Made by a program: the position numbers and the translations under genes
NCBI RefSeq assembly: GCF_003865015.1
Contig: NZ_BHVV01000002.1
Span: 390,212-454,211, forward strand
DNA: 64,000 nucleotides
Direction: 5' to 3'
DNA from: Sulfurisoma sediminicola
GTDB lineage: Bacteria; Pseudomonadota; Gammaproteobacteria; Burkholderiales; Rhodocyclaceae
In this document: positions 35,325-47,899 of the stretch, piece by piece
Layout of the letters: each line of letters starts with the position of its first letter
Position numbering within the stretch: position 1 is the stretch's first letter
The notes under the pieces: generated by a model
The model's input: the letters and a program-made list of their open reading frames with translations, nothing else
Databases searched by the model: none
What the model was told of the DNA's origin: nothing

Positions 35325-36295
35325 CCAGAAGACTCAGCTACCGCGAAGCCATGCGCGAGGCGATGCACGAGGCACTCGCCGGCGATCCTCGCGTCTTCCT
35401 GATGGGCGAGGACGTCGGCCGCTACGGCGGCACCTACGCCTTCTCCAAGGGTTTCCTCGAGGAGTTCGGTCCCGAGCGCATTCGCGACACGCCGCTGTCG
35501 GAACTCGGATTCGTCGGCGCCGGCATCGGCGCGGCGCTGGGCGGCATGCGGCCCATCGTCGAGGTGATGACGGTGAACTTCAGCCTGCTCGCGCTCGACC
35601 AGATCGTGAACAGCGCCGCGCTCTTCCGCCACATGTCCGGCGGGCAGTTTTCGGTGCCGCTGGTGATCCGCATGACTACCGGCGCCGGGCGCCAGCTCGC
35701 GGCGCAGCACTCGCACAGCCTCGAGGGCTGGTACGCCCACATCCCCGGCATCCGGGTGCTGGCGCCGGCCACCGTCGAGGACGCGCGCGGCATGCTGGCG
35801 CCGGCGCTGGCCGATCCCGATCCGGTGGTGATCTTCGAGCATGCCGGCTTGTTCAACGTGGAGGGCGAACTGGCGGACGACTGCAAGGTCGACATTTCCA
35901 GCGCCAAGGTCAGGCGCGAGGGCAGGGACGTCGCGATCATTACCTACGGTGGTTCGCTGCCCAAGGCGCTGGCGGCGGCCGAAACGCTGGCCGGAGAGAG
36001 CATCGAAGCGGAAGTGATCGACCTGCGCGTGCTGCGTCCGCTCGATACCGCGACCATCGCCGCTGCCGTCGCCAAGTGCCACCGCGTGGTCGTCGTCGAC
36101 GAGAACTGGAAGAGCGGCGGCCTTGCCGCCGAAGTGGTGGCGCGCATCATGGAGCACGCCTTCTTCGAGCTCGACGCGCCGGTGGCGCGGGTCTGCAGCG
36201 AGGAGGTGCCGATCCCCTACGCCAGGCATCTCGAAGAGGCGGCCTTGCCGCAGCCGGAGAAGATCGTCGCCGCCGTGAAGGGATTGCTCGGATGA
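35321..36295 (+). CDS. 2-oxoacid dehydrogenase E1 beta subunit
   Basis: 324 residues. Typical E1 beta features: [49 protein letters not shown], then [20 protein letters not shown] with the catalytic-region histidine, and the C-terminal transketolase half [15 protein letters not shown] and [17 protein letters not shown]. It overlaps E1 alpha by 4 bases and E2 by 4 bases, so the subunits are probably made in matched amounts. Confidence 0.92.
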   Translation: MTRRLSYREAMREAMHEALAGDPRVFLMGEDVGRYGGTYAFSKGFLEEFGPERIRDTPLSELGFVGAGIGAALGGMRPIVEVMTVNFSLLALDQIVNSAALFRHMSGGQFSVPLVIRMTTGAGRQLAAQHSHSLEGWYAHIPGIRVLAPATVEDARGMLAPALADPDPVVIFEHAGLFNVEGELADDCKVDISSAKVRREGRDVAIITYGGSLPKALAAAETLAGESIEAEVIDLRVLRPLDTATIAAAVAKCHRVVVVDENWKSGGLAAEVVARIMEHAFFELDAPVARVCSEEVPIPYARHLEEAALPQPEKIVAAVKGLLG

Positions 36296-37443
36296 TCGAA
36301 TTCAAGCTCCCTTCGCTCGGCGCCGACATGGACGAGGGCACCCTGCTGGAGTGGAAAGTCGGCGTTGGCGACACGGTGAAGAAGGGCCAGGTGGTCGCCG
36401 TGGTCGATACTTCGAAAGCGGCCGTCGATGTCGAGTGCTGGCAGGAGGGCAGCGTCGGCGAATTGCTGGCCGAGGTCGGCCAGAAGATGCCCGTGGGCAC
36501 GGTGATGGCGAAGCTGCTTGAACCGGGAGAAACGGCAGAAACAATAGTCGGCACCCCAAGGGTACTTCCTGCGGGGCGCGCTGGAGCCACGGCGGCCGCG
36601 CCACCCCCGCGCCGCATGATCTCGCCCGCCGCACGCAAGCATGCGCAGGAGAAGGGCGTCGACCTGGACAAGGTGACCGGCAGCGGCCCGCACGGCGCTG
36701 TGACATTGGAGGACGTCGAGCACGCGGCGGCGGGGCTCGCACCGCCGGCCGCGGTGCTCCCGGCGGCGGACAAGGCGGGCGAGATGCGCCGCGCCATCGC
36801 CGCCGCGATGGCACGCTCCAAGCGCGAGATCCCGCACTACTACGTCGCCGAGGACATTCCGCTGGTGAAGGCGCTGGCCTGGCTGCAGGCCGGGAACGCG
36901 AAGCGCCCGATGGCCGAGCGCCTGCTGCCGGCGGTGCTGCTGTTCAAGGCCGTGGCCGTCGCGCTCAAGCGCTACCCCGAACTCAACGGCTACTGGCGCG
37001 ATGGCGGCTTCGTGCCGGCCGAACGGATCAACCTCGGCGTGGCGATCTCCTTGCGCCAGGGCGGCCTGATCGCGCCGGCGCTGCTGAATGCCGACGCCAA
37101 GCCGCTGACGCAGTTGATGCAGGAACTGACCGACTTGGTGCGGCGCACGCGGGCCGGCTCGCTGCGCAGCAGCGAGATGAGCGAGGCGACCATCACCGTC
37201 ACCAACCTCGGCGACCAGGGCTCGCAGGCTGTGTTCGGCGTGATCTATCCGCCTCAGGTCGCGCTGGTCGGCTTCGGCCGCGTTACGGAACGCCCGTGGG
37301 CCGAGAACGGCGAACTCAAGGCGCTCCCCATGGTCACGGCCAGCCTCTCGGCCGACCACCGCGTCTCCGACGGACACCGCGGCGCGCTGTTCCTGCGCGA
37401 ACTGGCCGACCTGCTGCAACGACCCGAGGACCTCGACAGATGA
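36292..37443 (+). CDS. 2-oxoacid dehydrogenase E2 (lipoyl acyltransferase)
   Basis: 383 residues. One lipoyl domain with lysine in [10 protein letters not shown] (Lys42); a subunit-binding domain [24 protein letters not shown]; and a core ending [15 protein letters not shown] (catalytic His/Asp). It passes the acyl group from lipoamide to CoA. No E3 gene follows, so it presumably uses LpdA from the other complex. It overlaps the carrier-protein gene by 4 bases. The core lies close to the minimal size. Confidence 0.9.
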   Translation: MIEFKLPSLGADMDEGTLLEWKVGVGDTVKKGQVVAVVDTSKAAVDVECWQEGSVGELLAEVGQKMPVGTVMAKLLEPGETAETIVGTPRVLPAGRAGATAAAPPPRRMISPAARKHAQEKGVDLDKVTGSGPHGAVTLEDVEHAAAGLAPPAAVLPAADKAGEMRRAIAAAMARSKREIPHYYVAEDIPLVKALAWLQAGNAKRPMAERLLPAVLLFKAVAVALKRYPELNGYWRDGGFVPAERINLGVAISLRQGGLIAPALLNADAKPLTQLMQELTDLVRRTRAGSLRSSEMSEATITVTNLGDQGSQAVFGVIYPPQVALVGFGRVTERPWAENGELKALPMVTASLSADHRVSDGHRGALFLRELADLLQRPEDLDR

Positions 37444-37694
37444 ATGAATCAGAAATCCGCGCCGTGGTGCTGGCCACGCTGCTGTCCATCGCGCCCGAGG
37501 TCGAGACCGACGATTTGCGCGGCGACCGTCCGCTGCGCAGCCAGGTCGACCTCGATTCGATGGACTGGCTCAACTTCCTGCTCGGCCTCAACAAGCGGCT
37601 CAAGGTCGAGATCCCCGAGGCCGACTACGCGAGGCTGGTGACCCTCGACGATGTGGTCGCTTACCTTATGAAAAAGCTCGGGATTGGGCCGTAG
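37440..37694 (+). CDS. Acyl carrier protein-like phosphopantetheine protein
   Basis: 84 residues. The carrier helix start DLDSMDWLNF contains the DSM motif whose serine takes 4'-phosphopantetheine. Acidic, helical, ACP size. The start codon overlaps the E2 stop, so it is the last gene of the dehydrogenase operon, not part of a fatty-acid cluster. I infer that it receives or carries the acyl group made by the E1/E2 complex or by the upstream ligase. A housekeeping acpP should exist elsewhere. Confidence 0.82.
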   Translation: MNESEIRAVVLATLLSIAPEVETDDLRGDRPLRSQVDLDSMDWLNFLLGLNKRLKVEIPEADYARLVTLDDVVAYLMKKLGIGP

Positions 37695-37729
37695 CGCCGG
37701 CCAGCCGAAACGGGGATAATTCGCCCTCT

Positions 37730-37778
37730 TTGACCGGCGTCAATGGTGCGATGCGGCATCGCGGCTAAGGTCCACTTT
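37730..37778 (+). promoter_or_regulatory. FNR/Crp-type box and promoter before iorA
   Basis: TTGAC-CGGC-GTCAA at 37730-37743 fits the TTGA-N6-TCAA core of FNR/ANR/DNR sites, with C/G in place of the T/A at the inner positions. A -10-like TAAGGT at 37766-37771 would give a start near 37778 and place the box at -41.5. This predicts a third low-oxygen promoter in the window. It is a weaker match than those at 408 and 18687. Confidence 0.5.
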
Positions 37779-37802
37779 TCCCGCAACACGAGAGAGTCCA
37801 AC

Positions 37803-39662
37803 ATGGCAGCAGTCAGCCCAGCGCCGGCCACCAGCCGGCTTTTGCTTTCCGGCAACGAAGCCGTCGCCCGCGCCGTCTGGGAAGCCGGCTGCCGCGTCGC
37901 CGCCGCCTATCCCGGCACGCCCTCCACCGAAATGCTCGAGGTGATCTCGACCTACCCGGACATCTATTCCGAGTGGTCGGTCAACGAGAAGGTTTCGCTG
38001 GAAGTCGCCATCGGCGCCGCCTTCGCCGGCTCGCGCTCGTTCTGCTGCATGAAGCATGTCGGCATGAACGTTGCCTCCGATGCGCTGATGACCCTGACGC
38101 TGACCGGCGTGGCCGGCGGCCTGGTGATCGCCATCGCCGACGACGTCGGCCTCTCCTCGTCGCAAAACGAGCAGGACTCGCGCTACTGGGGCCGCTTCGC
38201 CCACCTGCCGGTGTTCGAGCCCTCGGACTCGCAGGAAGCCTACGAGATGACCAAGGCCGGCTTCGACTTCTCGGAGAAATTCCAGGTGCCGGTGATCCTG
38301 CGCATGACCACGCGCATCAACCACGTCAAGGGCCTGGTTACCGTCGGCGAGCGCGTGGCGCACGCCGCCGCCGGCTTCAAGAAGGAACCGGCGCGCTGGG
38401 TGATGACGCCGGCCGGCGCCGGCAAGCGCATCCCCCTGATGTTCGAGCGCGACAAGGTGCTGCGCGCCGAGGCCGAAGCCTCGCCGCTCAACATCATCGA
38501 CAATGGCCGCGACAAGCGCGTCGGCTTCGTCGCCTCCGGCCCCGCCTGGATGCATGTGCGCGAGACCTTCCCCGACGCACCGGTGCTCAAGCTCGGCTTC
38601 TCCTGCCCGGTGCCGATCGAGAAAATCCGCGCCTTCGCCGCCACCGTGGACAAGCTGGTGGTGGTCGAGGAAGTCGAGCCGCTGGTCGAGACCGAGCTGA
38701 AGGCCGCCGGCATCGAATGCCTGGGCAAGGAGATCCTGCCGCGCCAGGGCGAACTCGCGCCCAACGTGCTGAAGCCGGCCATCGCCAAGCTGCTCGGCGA
38801 GCCGGTGCCGGAAGGCATCACGGCGCCGGCACAGGTCTTTCCCCGGCCACCGACGATGTGCGTGGCCTGCCCGCACCTCGGCGTCTATTACACGCTGGCG
38901 CAGATCAAGAACATCACCATCTCCGGCGACATCGGCTGCTATACCCTCGGGGCAGGACACCCGTGGAACGCGCTCGACACGACGATCTCCATGGGCGCCT
39001 CGATGGGCATCGCGCTCGGCCTCGACAAGGGCAGGGGCGAAACCGACAAGGACAAGCGCATCGTCGCCGTGATCGGCGACTCGACCTTCCTCCACATGGG
39101 CATGCAGGGCCTGCTCGACATGGTCTACAACGGCGGCAACGTCACGGTGCTGCTGCTCGACAACCGCGCCGTCGGCATGACCGGCGGCCAGTCCAACCCC
39201 GGCACCGGCCGCGACATCCACGGGCAGGAGGCGCCGCGCGTCGATTTTGCCAAGCTGGTCGAGTCGCTCGGCGTGAAGAAGGAACGCATCCACGTCCTCG
39301 ATCCCTACCAGCTGCCGGTGCTGTTCAAGACCATCCGCGACGAGATCAAAATTCCCGAGGTGTCGGTGATCATCACCGACCAGCCCTGCGTGCTGATCGA
39401 CGACTACAAGAAGCAGAAGCCCTACGAAGTCATCGACGACAAGTGCACCGGCTGCGGCAACTGCGTCGATGTCGGCTGTCCGGCGATCCACGTCACGCGC
39501 CGCGAGAAGGTGATCAAGCCCTCGGGCAAGGAAGTCGAGCTGCAGTTCGTCAGGATCGAGACGACGGCCTGTACCGGCTGCACCCTCTGCGTGCAGCCCT
39601 GCGCACCCGAAGCCATCGTCCATGCCGACCTGACCAAGCCGATGCGCCTGGTCCGCCATTGA
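37803..39662 (+). CDS. iorA: Indolepyruvate:ferredoxin oxidoreductase, alpha subunit
   Basis: 619 residues. It oxidises aryl-2-oxoacids (indolepyruvate, phenylpyruvate) to aryl-acetyl-CoA with ferredoxin. Features in order: LSGNEAVARAVWEAGCRVAA and AYPGTPSTEMLE; ThDP region with CPHLG, SGDIGCYTLG and GDSTFLHMGMQGLLDMVYN; two C-terminal ferredoxin clusters CTGCGNCVDVGCP and CTGCTLCVQPCAP. ATG 37803 follows the promoter. In denitrifying Rhodocyclales this enzyme serves anaerobic phenylalanine/tryptophan breakdown. Confidence 0.93.
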   Translation: MAAVSPAPATSRLLLSGNEAVARAVWEAGCRVAAAYPGTPSTEMLEVISTYPDIYSEWSVNEKVSLEVAIGAAFAGSRSFCCMKHVGMNVASDALMTLTLTGVAGGLVIAIADDVGLSSSQNEQDSRYWGRFAHLPVFEPSDSQEAYEMTKAGFDFSEKFQVPVILRMTTRINHVKGLVTVGERVAHAAAGFKKEPARWVMTPAGAGKRIPLMFERDKVLRAEAEASPLNIIDNGRDKRVGFVASGPAWMHVRETFPDAPVLKLGFSCPVPIEKIRAFAATVDKLVVVEEVEPLVETELKAAGIECLGKEILPRQGELAPNVLKPAIAKLLGEPVPEGITAPAQVFPRPPTMCVACPHLGVYYTLAQIKNITISGDIGCYTLGAGHPWNALDTTISMGASMGIALGLDKGRGETDKDKRIVAVIGDSTFLHMGMQGLLDMVYNGGNVTVLLLDNRAVGMTGGQSNPGTGRDIHGQEAPRVDFAKLVESLGVKKERIHVLDPYQLPVLFKTIRDEIKIPEVSVIITDQPCVLIDDYKKQKPYEVIDDKCTGCGNCVDVGCPAIHVTRREKVIKPSGKEVELQFVRIETTACTGCTLCVQPCAPEAIVHADLTKPMRLVRH

Positions 39663-39671
39663 GAGGCCGTG

Positions 39672-40301
39672 ATGAGCGCTAACCAAATCACCAACATCCT
39701 CGTCGTCGGCATCGGCGGCCAGGGCGTGATGACCGCCACCGAAATCCTCGCCGAGGCCGCCATCGCGCTCGGCCACGACGCCAAGAAGACCGAGGTCGCG
39801 GGCATGGCCCAGCGCGGCGGCGTGGTGTCCTCGCACCTGCGCTTCGGCCCCAAGGTGCTGTCGCCGCAGATCATGGCGGGCACCGCCGACCTGCTGGTCG
39901 GCTTCGAGGCCGCCGAGGCGATGCGCTGGTGCCACTACCTCAAGCCCGGCGGCCTGGTGCTGATGAACACCGCACGCCTGGTGCCGCCGGTGGTCGATCT
40001 CGGCCTCTACGACTATCCCGACGATCCGCTGGCCGAGATCAAGGCGCGCGGCTACCAGGTGCATGCCTTCGACGCCATGGCCATCGCGCTCGAGCTCGGC
40101 GACGTGCGCCTGGGCAACACCGTGATGCTCGGCGCCATGGCCGACCACCTGCCTTTCCCGCCCGGGGTGCTGCTGGAGTCCATCCTCAAGCGCTTCTCGG
40201 CGCGCAAGCCGCACATGGTCGAGGTCAACCGCAAGGCCTTCGAGGCCGGCAGGGCAGCCGATGCCGCGGCATCACATCACAAGGAGTCGGCGCTGGCATG
40301 A
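39672..40301 (+). CDS. iorB: Indolepyruvate:ferredoxin oxidoreductase, beta subunit
   Basis: 209 residues. The start [19 protein letters not shown] and [20 protein letters not shown] are the gamma-domain signature of 2-oxoacid oxidoreductases as found in IorB. It has its own GAGAGG ribosome site, 9 bases after iorA, and its stop overlaps the folD start by 4 bases. The C-terminal 30 residues are a charged tail. Confidence 0.93.
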   Translation: MSANQITNILVVGIGGQGVMTATEILAEAAIALGHDAKKTEVAGMAQRGGVVSSHLRFGPKVLSPQIMAGTADLLVGFEAAEAMRWCHYLKPGGLVLMNTARLVPPVVDLGLYDYPDDPLAEIKARGYQVHAFDAMAIALELGDVRLGNTVMLGAMADHLPFPPGVLLESILKRFSARKPHMVEVNRKAFEAGRAADAAASHHKESALA

Positions 40302-41149
40302 CGGCAACCATACTCGACGGCAACGCGCTTTCCGCCCACCTGCGCACCGAACTCGCCGGCCGCGTCGCCGCGCTAACCGCGCGCGGCGTGCAACCCTGCC
40401 TCGCCGTGATCCTCGTCGGCGAAGACCCGGCTTCGGCGGTCTACGTGCGCAACAAGGTCGCCGGCTGCGAGAAGACCGGCATGCGCTCGATCAAGGACGT
40501 CTACGCGCCCGACGTCGATCCGGCGGTCGTTTTCGCGCGCATCGCCGAGCTCAATGCCGATCCGGCGGTGCATGGCATCCTGGTGCAGCTGCCCCTGCCC
40601 AGGCACTTCGATTCCGAGGCGGTACTCGAGGCTATCGCGCCCGAGAAGGACGTCGACGGCTTCCATGCCGAGAACATCGGCGCGCTGATGCAGGGCAACC
40701 CGCGCTTCATCCCCTGCACGCCCTACGGCGTGATGAAAATGCTCGAGGCCGGCCACGTGCCGCTCAAGGGTGCCGAGGCCGTCATCGTCGGCCGCAGCAA
40801 CATCGTCGGCAAGCCCATGGCCATGCTGCTGCTGGCGCAGAGCTGCACCGTCACGGTCTGCCACTCGCAGTCGAAGGACCTCGCCTTCCACACCCGCCGC
40901 GCCGACATCCTCGTCGCCGCCGTGGGCAAGGCAAAGATGATCACCGGCGACATGATCAAGCCAGGCGCCACGGTGATCGACGTCGGCATCAACCGCCTGC
41001 CCGACGGCAAGCTGTGCGGCGACGTCGACTTCGAATCGGCGAAGGAAGTCGCCGGCCTCATCACCCCCGTGCCCGGCGGCGTCGGGCCGATGACCATCAC
41101 CATGCTGCTGACCAACACCCTCGAATCCGCGGAGAGGACACTGAAATGA
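40298..41149 (+). CDS. folD: Bifunctional methylene-THF dehydrogenase / methenyl-THF cyclohydrolase
   Basis: 283 residues, standard. It interconverts 5,10-methylene- and 10-formyl-tetrahydrofolate. Motifs: [21 protein letters not shown] with the catalytic lysine, [42 protein letters not shown] (NADP site) and the end [17 protein letters not shown]. It overlaps iorB and purE starts, so folD is tied to an apparently anaerobic transcript; a second promoter inside iorB cannot be excluded. Confidence 0.97.
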   Translation: MTATILDGNALSAHLRTELAGRVAALTARGVQPCLAVILVGEDPASAVYVRNKVAGCEKTGMRSIKDVYAPDVDPAVVFARIAELNADPAVHGILVQLPLPRHFDSEAVLEAIAPEKDVDGFHAENIGALMQGNPRFIPCTPYGVMKMLEAGHVPLKGAEAVIVGRSNIVGKPMAMLLLAQSCTVTVCHSQSKDLAFHTRRADILVAAVGKAKMITGDMIKPGATVIDVGINRLPDGKLCGDVDFESAKEVAGLITPVPGGVGPMTITMLLTNTLESAERTLK

Positions 41150-41643
41150 GCAAGAAGAATCCCCTGGTAGGCATCGTCATGGGCTCCGACTCGGACTGGC
41201 CGGTCATGAAGGCCTGCGCCGAGACGCTGAAGCAGTTCGGCATCGCCCACGAAGCCAAGGTGCTGTCGGCCCACCGCACCCCCGATGCCGCGCTCGACTA
41301 TGCTTCCTCGGCCCAGGGCCGCGGCATGAAAGTGCTGATCGGCGCCGCCGGCGGCGCCGCCCATCTGGCTGGCGTGCTCGCGGCGAAGACCGAGCTGCCG
41401 GTGCTCGCCGTGCCGATGCCGTCGAAGCACCTGCAGGGCCTCGATTCCCTGTTGGCGATGGTGCAGATGCCCGGCGGGATTCCGGTCGCGACCTTCGCCA
41501 TCGGCGAGGCCGGTGCCACCAACGCGGCGCTGTTCGCGGTGTCCATGCTGGCGCTCTCCGACGCCGAGATGGCGAAGAAGCTGTCGGCTTTCCGCACCAG
41601 GCAGACCGAAAAGGTTTTGGCAAAGACCTTGCCTGAAGTTTGA
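41146..41643 (+). CDS. purE: N5-carboxyaminoimidazole ribonucleotide mutase
   Basis: 165 residues, class I PurE. It rearranges N5-CAIR to CAIR in purine synthesis. [35 protein letters not shown] and [18 protein letters not shown] are the defining substrate and catalytic loops. Start overlaps folD; stop overlaps tsaC. purK, its normal partner, is not next to it. Confidence 0.97.
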   Translation: MSKKNPLVGIVMGSDSDWPVMKACAETLKQFGIAHEAKVLSAHRTPDAALDYASSAQGRGMKVLIGAAGGAAHLAGVLAAKTELPVLAVPMPSKHLQGLDSLLAMVQMPGGIPVATFAIGEAGATNAALFAVSMLALSDAEMAKKLSAFRTRQTEKVLAKTLPEV

Positions 41644-42596
41644 TGGCGGCAGACATCGCACGCGCGGCCGCATTGCTGCGTGCGGGCGAACTGGTCGCCT
41701 TCCCGACCGAGACCGTCTATGGCCTCGGCGCCGATGCCGCCAACCCGCAGGCCGTGGCGAAAATCTTCGCCGCCAAGGGCCGGCCGCAGGACCACCCGCT
41801 GATTGTCCATCTGGCCGATGCCCCGCAGCTCGATGCCTGGGCGCGCGACATTCCCGAAGCGGCGCGCAAGCTCGCCGCCGCCTTCTGGCCCGGCCCGCTG
41901 ACGCTGATCCTCAAGCGCCGGCCCGGTGTCAGCGACGCCATCACCGGCGGCCAGGACAGCGTGGGTCTGCGCGTGCCCAATCATCCGCTGGCGCTGGAAC
42001 TGCTGCGCGAATTCGGCGGCGGCCTGGCCGCTCCCTCGGCCAACCGCTTCGGCCGCATCAGCCCGACCACGGCGGAGCATGTGCGCGAGGAACTCGGCGA
42101 TGCCGTCGCCCTGGTGCTCGACGGCGGCCCCTGCCAGGTCGGCATCGAGTCGACCATCCTTGATCTGTCGGGGGACGCGCCGGCGATCCTGCGTCCCGGC
42201 ATGATAGGCGTGGACGCGATCGCCGCCGTGCTCGGACAGGCGCCGGCGGCCGGCGGCCGCGCCGATGCGCCGCGCGTCTCCGGCTCGCTCGAATCGCACT
42301 ACGCACCGACGACGCCGCTCGAACTCGTCTCCTCCGACGGCCTGGTGTTCGCCGTCAGGAACGCGATCATCAAGCAGGAGCGCACTGCCTTCCTCGCCAG
42401 CATGGCGCAGCCGATCCACCACGAGCTGATCAGCTGGCGGCTCGCGCCGGCCGAGCCCGAGCCCTTCGCCCGCGCGCTCTACGCCAGCCTGCGCGAACTC
42501 GATGCACTTGGCTGTGGTCGCATCGTGGTGCAGCAGCCGCCGCAGACCGCCGCCTGGATGGGGGTGCTCGATCGTCTGCGCCGCGCCACCGCCTGA
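41643..42596 (+). CDS. tsaC: Threonylcarbamoyl-AMP synthase (Sua5/YwlC type)
   Basis: 317 residues. The YrdC domain (LVAFPTETVYGLGADA, KIFAAKGRPQDHPLIVH, VGLRVPNHPLALELL, APSANRFGRISPT) activates threonylcarbamate for the t6A37 tRNA modification; the C-terminal Sua5 domain follows, so this is the long Sua5 form rather than short TsaC. ATG 41643 overlaps the purE stop. Last gene of the ior-folD-purE block; glgP starts 95 bases further. Confidence 0.93.
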   Translation: MAADIARAAALLRAGELVAFPTETVYGLGADAANPQAVAKIFAAKGRPQDHPLIVHLADAPQLDAWARDIPEAARKLAAAFWPGPLTLILKRRPGVSDAITGGQDSVGLRVPNHPLALELLREFGGGLAAPSANRFGRISPTTAEHVREELGDAVALVLDGGPCQVGIESTILDLSGDAPAILRPGMIGVDAIAAVLGQAPAAGGRADAPRVSGSLESHYAPTTPLELVSSDGLVFAVRNAIIKQERTAFLASMAQPIHHELISWRLAPAEPEPFARALYASLRELDALGCGRIVVQQPPQTAAWMGVLDRLRRATA

Positions 42597-42690
42597 ACGC
42601 CACAGCGGATTTTCCACCCCTTCCGGCTTCACCGGCTATCGGTCAGAATAGGCTCCGGCGCGTCCGGTGGCGGCGCGAACGGGAGGGATC

Positions 42691-45183
<2,493 letters not shown>

Positions 45184-45220
45184 CCTGCGCCGGCGCCGGC
45201 CGGCCCGATTTGGCTTCTGC

Positions 45221-45226
45221 TATAAT
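45221..45226 (+). promoter_or_regulatory. -10 box of the tRNA-Ala gene
   Basis: A perfect TATAAT 14 bases before the tRNA 5' end. The -35 region is weak (no good TTGACA at 17 bases), as is common for strong -10 tRNA promoters. Confidence 0.55.
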
Positions 45227-45239
45227 CCGCGGCCGACGT

Positions 45240-45315
<76 letters not shown>

Positions 45316-45388
45316 CGAACATCAAGGGCTTGCCGCTGGCAGGCCCTTGTCATTTGCCCACGCGCCGACAGGAACGAGGATCGCCCCG

Positions 45389-46750
45389 ATGCTCAACCCC
45401 ATCAAGCTGCGTCATATCCGCGACTATTCGCTGCGCGACCTGCTGCTGGTCGGGCTCCCCCTGCTGGTGTTGATCATCGCCGGCTTCTGGGGGGCCTCGC
45501 GTTTCATCAAGCCGGCGCCGCCCGATACGCTCGTCCTGAGCAGCGGCGGCGAGGGCGGCGCTTACCAGCGCTTCGCCGTGGCCTACAAGGACGCGCTGGC
45601 CCGCTACGGCGTCCGCCTGATCGAGAAGCCCTCGGCCGGCTCCACCGAGAATCTGCAGCGCCTGCGCGACCCCGACTTCGCGGTCGACGCGGCCTTCCTG
45701 CAGGGCGGTACGGCGCGCCTGCAGGAAGGCGATGCGTTGTATTCGCTTGGCAGCCTCTACTATGAGCCGTTGTGGATCTTCCATCGCGGTGACCTGCCGC
45801 GCGGCAAGGGCGGAGCGCCAGCGGGCGTGGCCTGGCTCAAGGGCAAGCGCGTCGCCATTGGCGCACCGGGCAGCGGCGCGAACTACCTCGCGCGGGAGAT
45901 CCTGCAGGCCCACCAGATGGACGAGAAGAACGTCACCCTGGTCGAGCAGGGCGGCCTTGGCCTGGGGCAGGCCCTGGCGGCGAAGAAGATCGATGCGGCG
46001 TTCATCGTCGGCCCGGCGAAGTCGGCGGCGATCTGGACGCTGCTGAACACCCCGGGCGTGCGGCTGATGAACCTGGCGCATGCGGATGCCTATACCCGGC
46101 GCTTTCCCTACCTCTCCAAGGTCGTGCTGCCGCGTGGCACCATCGACCTGGACGCCGACGTCCCGGCCGAGGACATCACCCTGGTGGCACCGACGGCGAC
46201 GCTGGTGGTGCGCGAGGACACCCACCCGGTGCTGGTGGGTCTGTTGATGCAGGTGCTGGCTGAAGTGCATAGCGAACCCGGGGCCTTTCAGCGGCCCGGC
46301 GAGTTTCCCCGTCCCGCCGGCACCGACTTTCCCCTGGCGCCCGAGGCGGAGCGCTACTACAAGTCCGGCAAGCCCTTCCTGCAGCGCTACCTGCCGTTCT
46401 GGGTGGCGGTGCAGCTCGATCGCCTCGTGGTGATGCTGATTCCCTTGCTGGCCCTGCTGGTGCCGCTGGTGAAAATCGCGCCGACGCTCTATGGCTGGCG
46501 GGTGCGTTCGCGCATATTCCGCCGCTATGGCGAACTCAAGCTGCTCGAGGCGGAAGTCGAGGACCAGCCCGGCAAGCATTCACGCGAGGAATGGCTGGCG
46601 CGGCTCGATGCCCTGGAGGCGGCCATCAACCGCATTCAGACGCCGCTGGCGTTTTCTGACGTGCTCTATACCCTGCGCAGCCACGTCCTGATCGCGCGGC
46701 AGAACATCCTCAAGCGGCTGGAGCCACTCCCACCTAACGCTGCGTCCTGA
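45389..46750 (+). CDS. TAXI-family solute-binding protein with membrane anchors at both ends
   Basis: 453 residues. An N-terminal membrane helix (LLLVGLPLLVLIIAGFWGA) is followed by a TAXI/NMT1-like periplasmic ligand-binding domain (TLVLSSGGEGGAYQRF, AGSTENLQRLRDPD, GKRVAIGAPGSGANYLARE), and near residue 350 two more hydrophobic stretches (LDRLVVMLIPLLALLVPLV) precede a cytoplasmic-looking charged tail. TAXI proteins normally feed TRAP permeases; no permease gene is adjacent. The protein may act as a membrane-tethered receptor. Its 3' end overlaps the convergent rfaE2 by 17 bases. Confidence 0.82.
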   Translation: MLNPIKLRHIRDYSLRDLLLVGLPLLVLIIAGFWGASRFIKPAPPDTLVLSSGGEGGAYQRFAVAYKDALARYGVRLIEKPSAGSTENLQRLRDPDFAVDAAFLQGGTARLQEGDALYSLGSLYYEPLWIFHRGDLPRGKGGAPAGVAWLKGKRVAIGAPGSGANYLAREILQAHQMDEKNVTLVEQGGLGLGQALAAKKIDAAFIVGPAKSAAIWTLLNTPGVRLMNLAHADAYTRRFPYLSKVVLPRGTIDLDADVPAEDITLVAPTATLVVREDTHPVLVGLLMQVLAEVHSEPGAFQRPGEFPRPAGTDFPLAPEAERYYKSGKPFLQRYLPFWVAVQLDRLVVMLIPLLALLVPLVKIAPTLYGWRVRSRIFRRYGELKLLEAEVEDQPGKHSREEWLARLDALEAAINRIQTPLAFSDVLYTLRSHVLIARQNILKRLEPLPPNAAS

Positions 46751-47225
46751 TCCGGCCGATCAGCTCGGTGGTGGAGCGCTGGTGGCGGAAGGGAATCGAA
46801 TGCACCGCGCCGCCCCAGCCGAGCACCTCGGCAGAGCCGACGATGCGCTCGACCGGCCAGTCGCCGCCCTTGACCAGAACGTCGGGGCGGCTGTCGAGGA
46901 TGCGCGCCAGCGGCGTGTCCTCGTCGAACCAGGTCACCAGCGTCACGCACTCCAGTGCCGCGAGCACGGCGAGGCGATCCTCGAGCGGGTTGAGCGGCCG
47001 GTCGTCGCCCTTGCCCAGCCGCCTGACCGAAGCGTCGCTGTTCACCGCCACCAGCAGGGAGTTGCCGAGGGCGCGCGCCTGCGCCAGATAGGTGGCGTGG
47101 CCGCGGTGCAGGATGTCGAAGCAGCCGTTGGTGAACACCAGCGGCCGCGCTACGGCGGCGAGGCGCTCGGCCAGTGCCTCGGGCGCGCAGATCTTGGCTT
47201 CGAACGAGGGCGGGGCGTAGGGCAT
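46734..47225 (-). CDS. rfaE2: D-glycero-beta-D-manno-heptose 1-phosphate adenylyltransferase
   Basis: 163 residues, the stand-alone nucleotidyltransferase half of HldE. It makes ADP-heptose for the lipopolysaccharide inner core. VFTNGCFDILHRGHATYLAQ holds the HxGH active site; VAVNSDASVRRLGKG and VLVKGGDWPVE are the family loops. The start overlaps the dolP stop by one base. The kinase half (rfaE1) is elsewhere. Fits with the neighbouring gmhA-type gene. Confidence 0.93.
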   Translation of the reverse strand: MPYAPPSFEAKICAPEALAERLAAVARPLVFTNGCFDILHRGHATYLAQARALGNSLLVAVNSDASVRRLGKGDDRPLNPLEDRLAVLAALECVTLVTWFDEDTPLARILDSRPDVLVKGGDWPVERIVGSAEVLGWGGAVHSIPFRHQRSTTELIGRIRTQR

Positions 47226-47899
47226 TATTGCTTGGCGGGCGTGGGTGGCGGCGTCGCCGCCGCGGGCGCGCCACTCTGGGTCGGCTTGTTGGCCGGGTCG
47301 TCGAGGCGCTTGGCCTGTGCTTCCGAGACGATCTCGAACAGCCGCACGACCTTGCGCACGCCGCCGGTGGTGCGGGCCACCTCGACCGCGGCATCGGCTT
47401 CGCGCTGGGAGACGATGCCGAGCAGGTAGACGACGCCGTTCTCGGTGACGACCTTGACGGCGTTGACCGAGAATTTGTTGGCGTCGAGGAAGCGGCCCTT
47501 GACCTTGGAGGTGACGTAGGTGTCGTTGCTGCGCGACGACAGCGAACTGATGCCGGCGATCTCGAGCTCGTTGCTGATGGCCTTGACGTCCGGCACCGCG
47601 GCGGTGATCTTCTCGACCTCGGCCTTGGTCGCGGCATCGGGCACCTCGCCGGTCAGCAGCACGGCGCGGTTGTAGCTGGTGACATTGATGTGAGCCTTGT
47701 CGCCGAAGCGTTCGTCGATGCGGTTGGCGGCGCGGATCTCGATGCCCTGGTCGGACAGGTAGGTCTCGCTGGGGCGGCGGTCGCTGACCATCAGCGCGCC
47801 GGCGCCGGCGCCAACGGCGACCGCACCGACGCAGCCGCTGAGTTGCGGCAACGCGGCAGCCATCGATAGCAGTAAGAGGATATGCAGCTTGCGGGTCAT
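47225..47899 (-). CDS. dolP: BON-domain outer-membrane lipoprotein (DolP/YraP type)
   Basis: 224 residues. Lipoprotein signal with lipobox LSGC, a glycine-rich [16 protein letters not shown] segment, then two BON domains (about 55-115 and 130-195) and a Pro/Ala-rich tail. E. coli DolP supports outer membrane integrity and BamA folding. Start ATG 47899 overlaps the end of the SIS-domain gene, and the order rsmI/yraN/diaA/dolP is the classical one. Confidence 0.88.
   Translation of the reverse strand: MTRKLHILLLLSMAAALPQLSGCVGAVAVGAGAGALMVSDRRPSETYLSDQGIEIRAANRIDERFGDKAHINVTSYNRAVLLTGEVPDAATKAEVEKITAAVPDVKAISNELEIAGISSLSSRSNDTYVTSKVKGRFLDANKFSVNAVKVVTENGVVYLLGIVSQREADAAVEVARTTGGVRKVVRLFEIVSEAQAKRLDDPANKPTQSGAPAAATPPPTPAKQ

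Noticed and set aside
37740..40214. Long antisense open frame over iorA/iorB
   Set aside because: Same GC-driven shadow; no start with ribosome site, no recognisable product.
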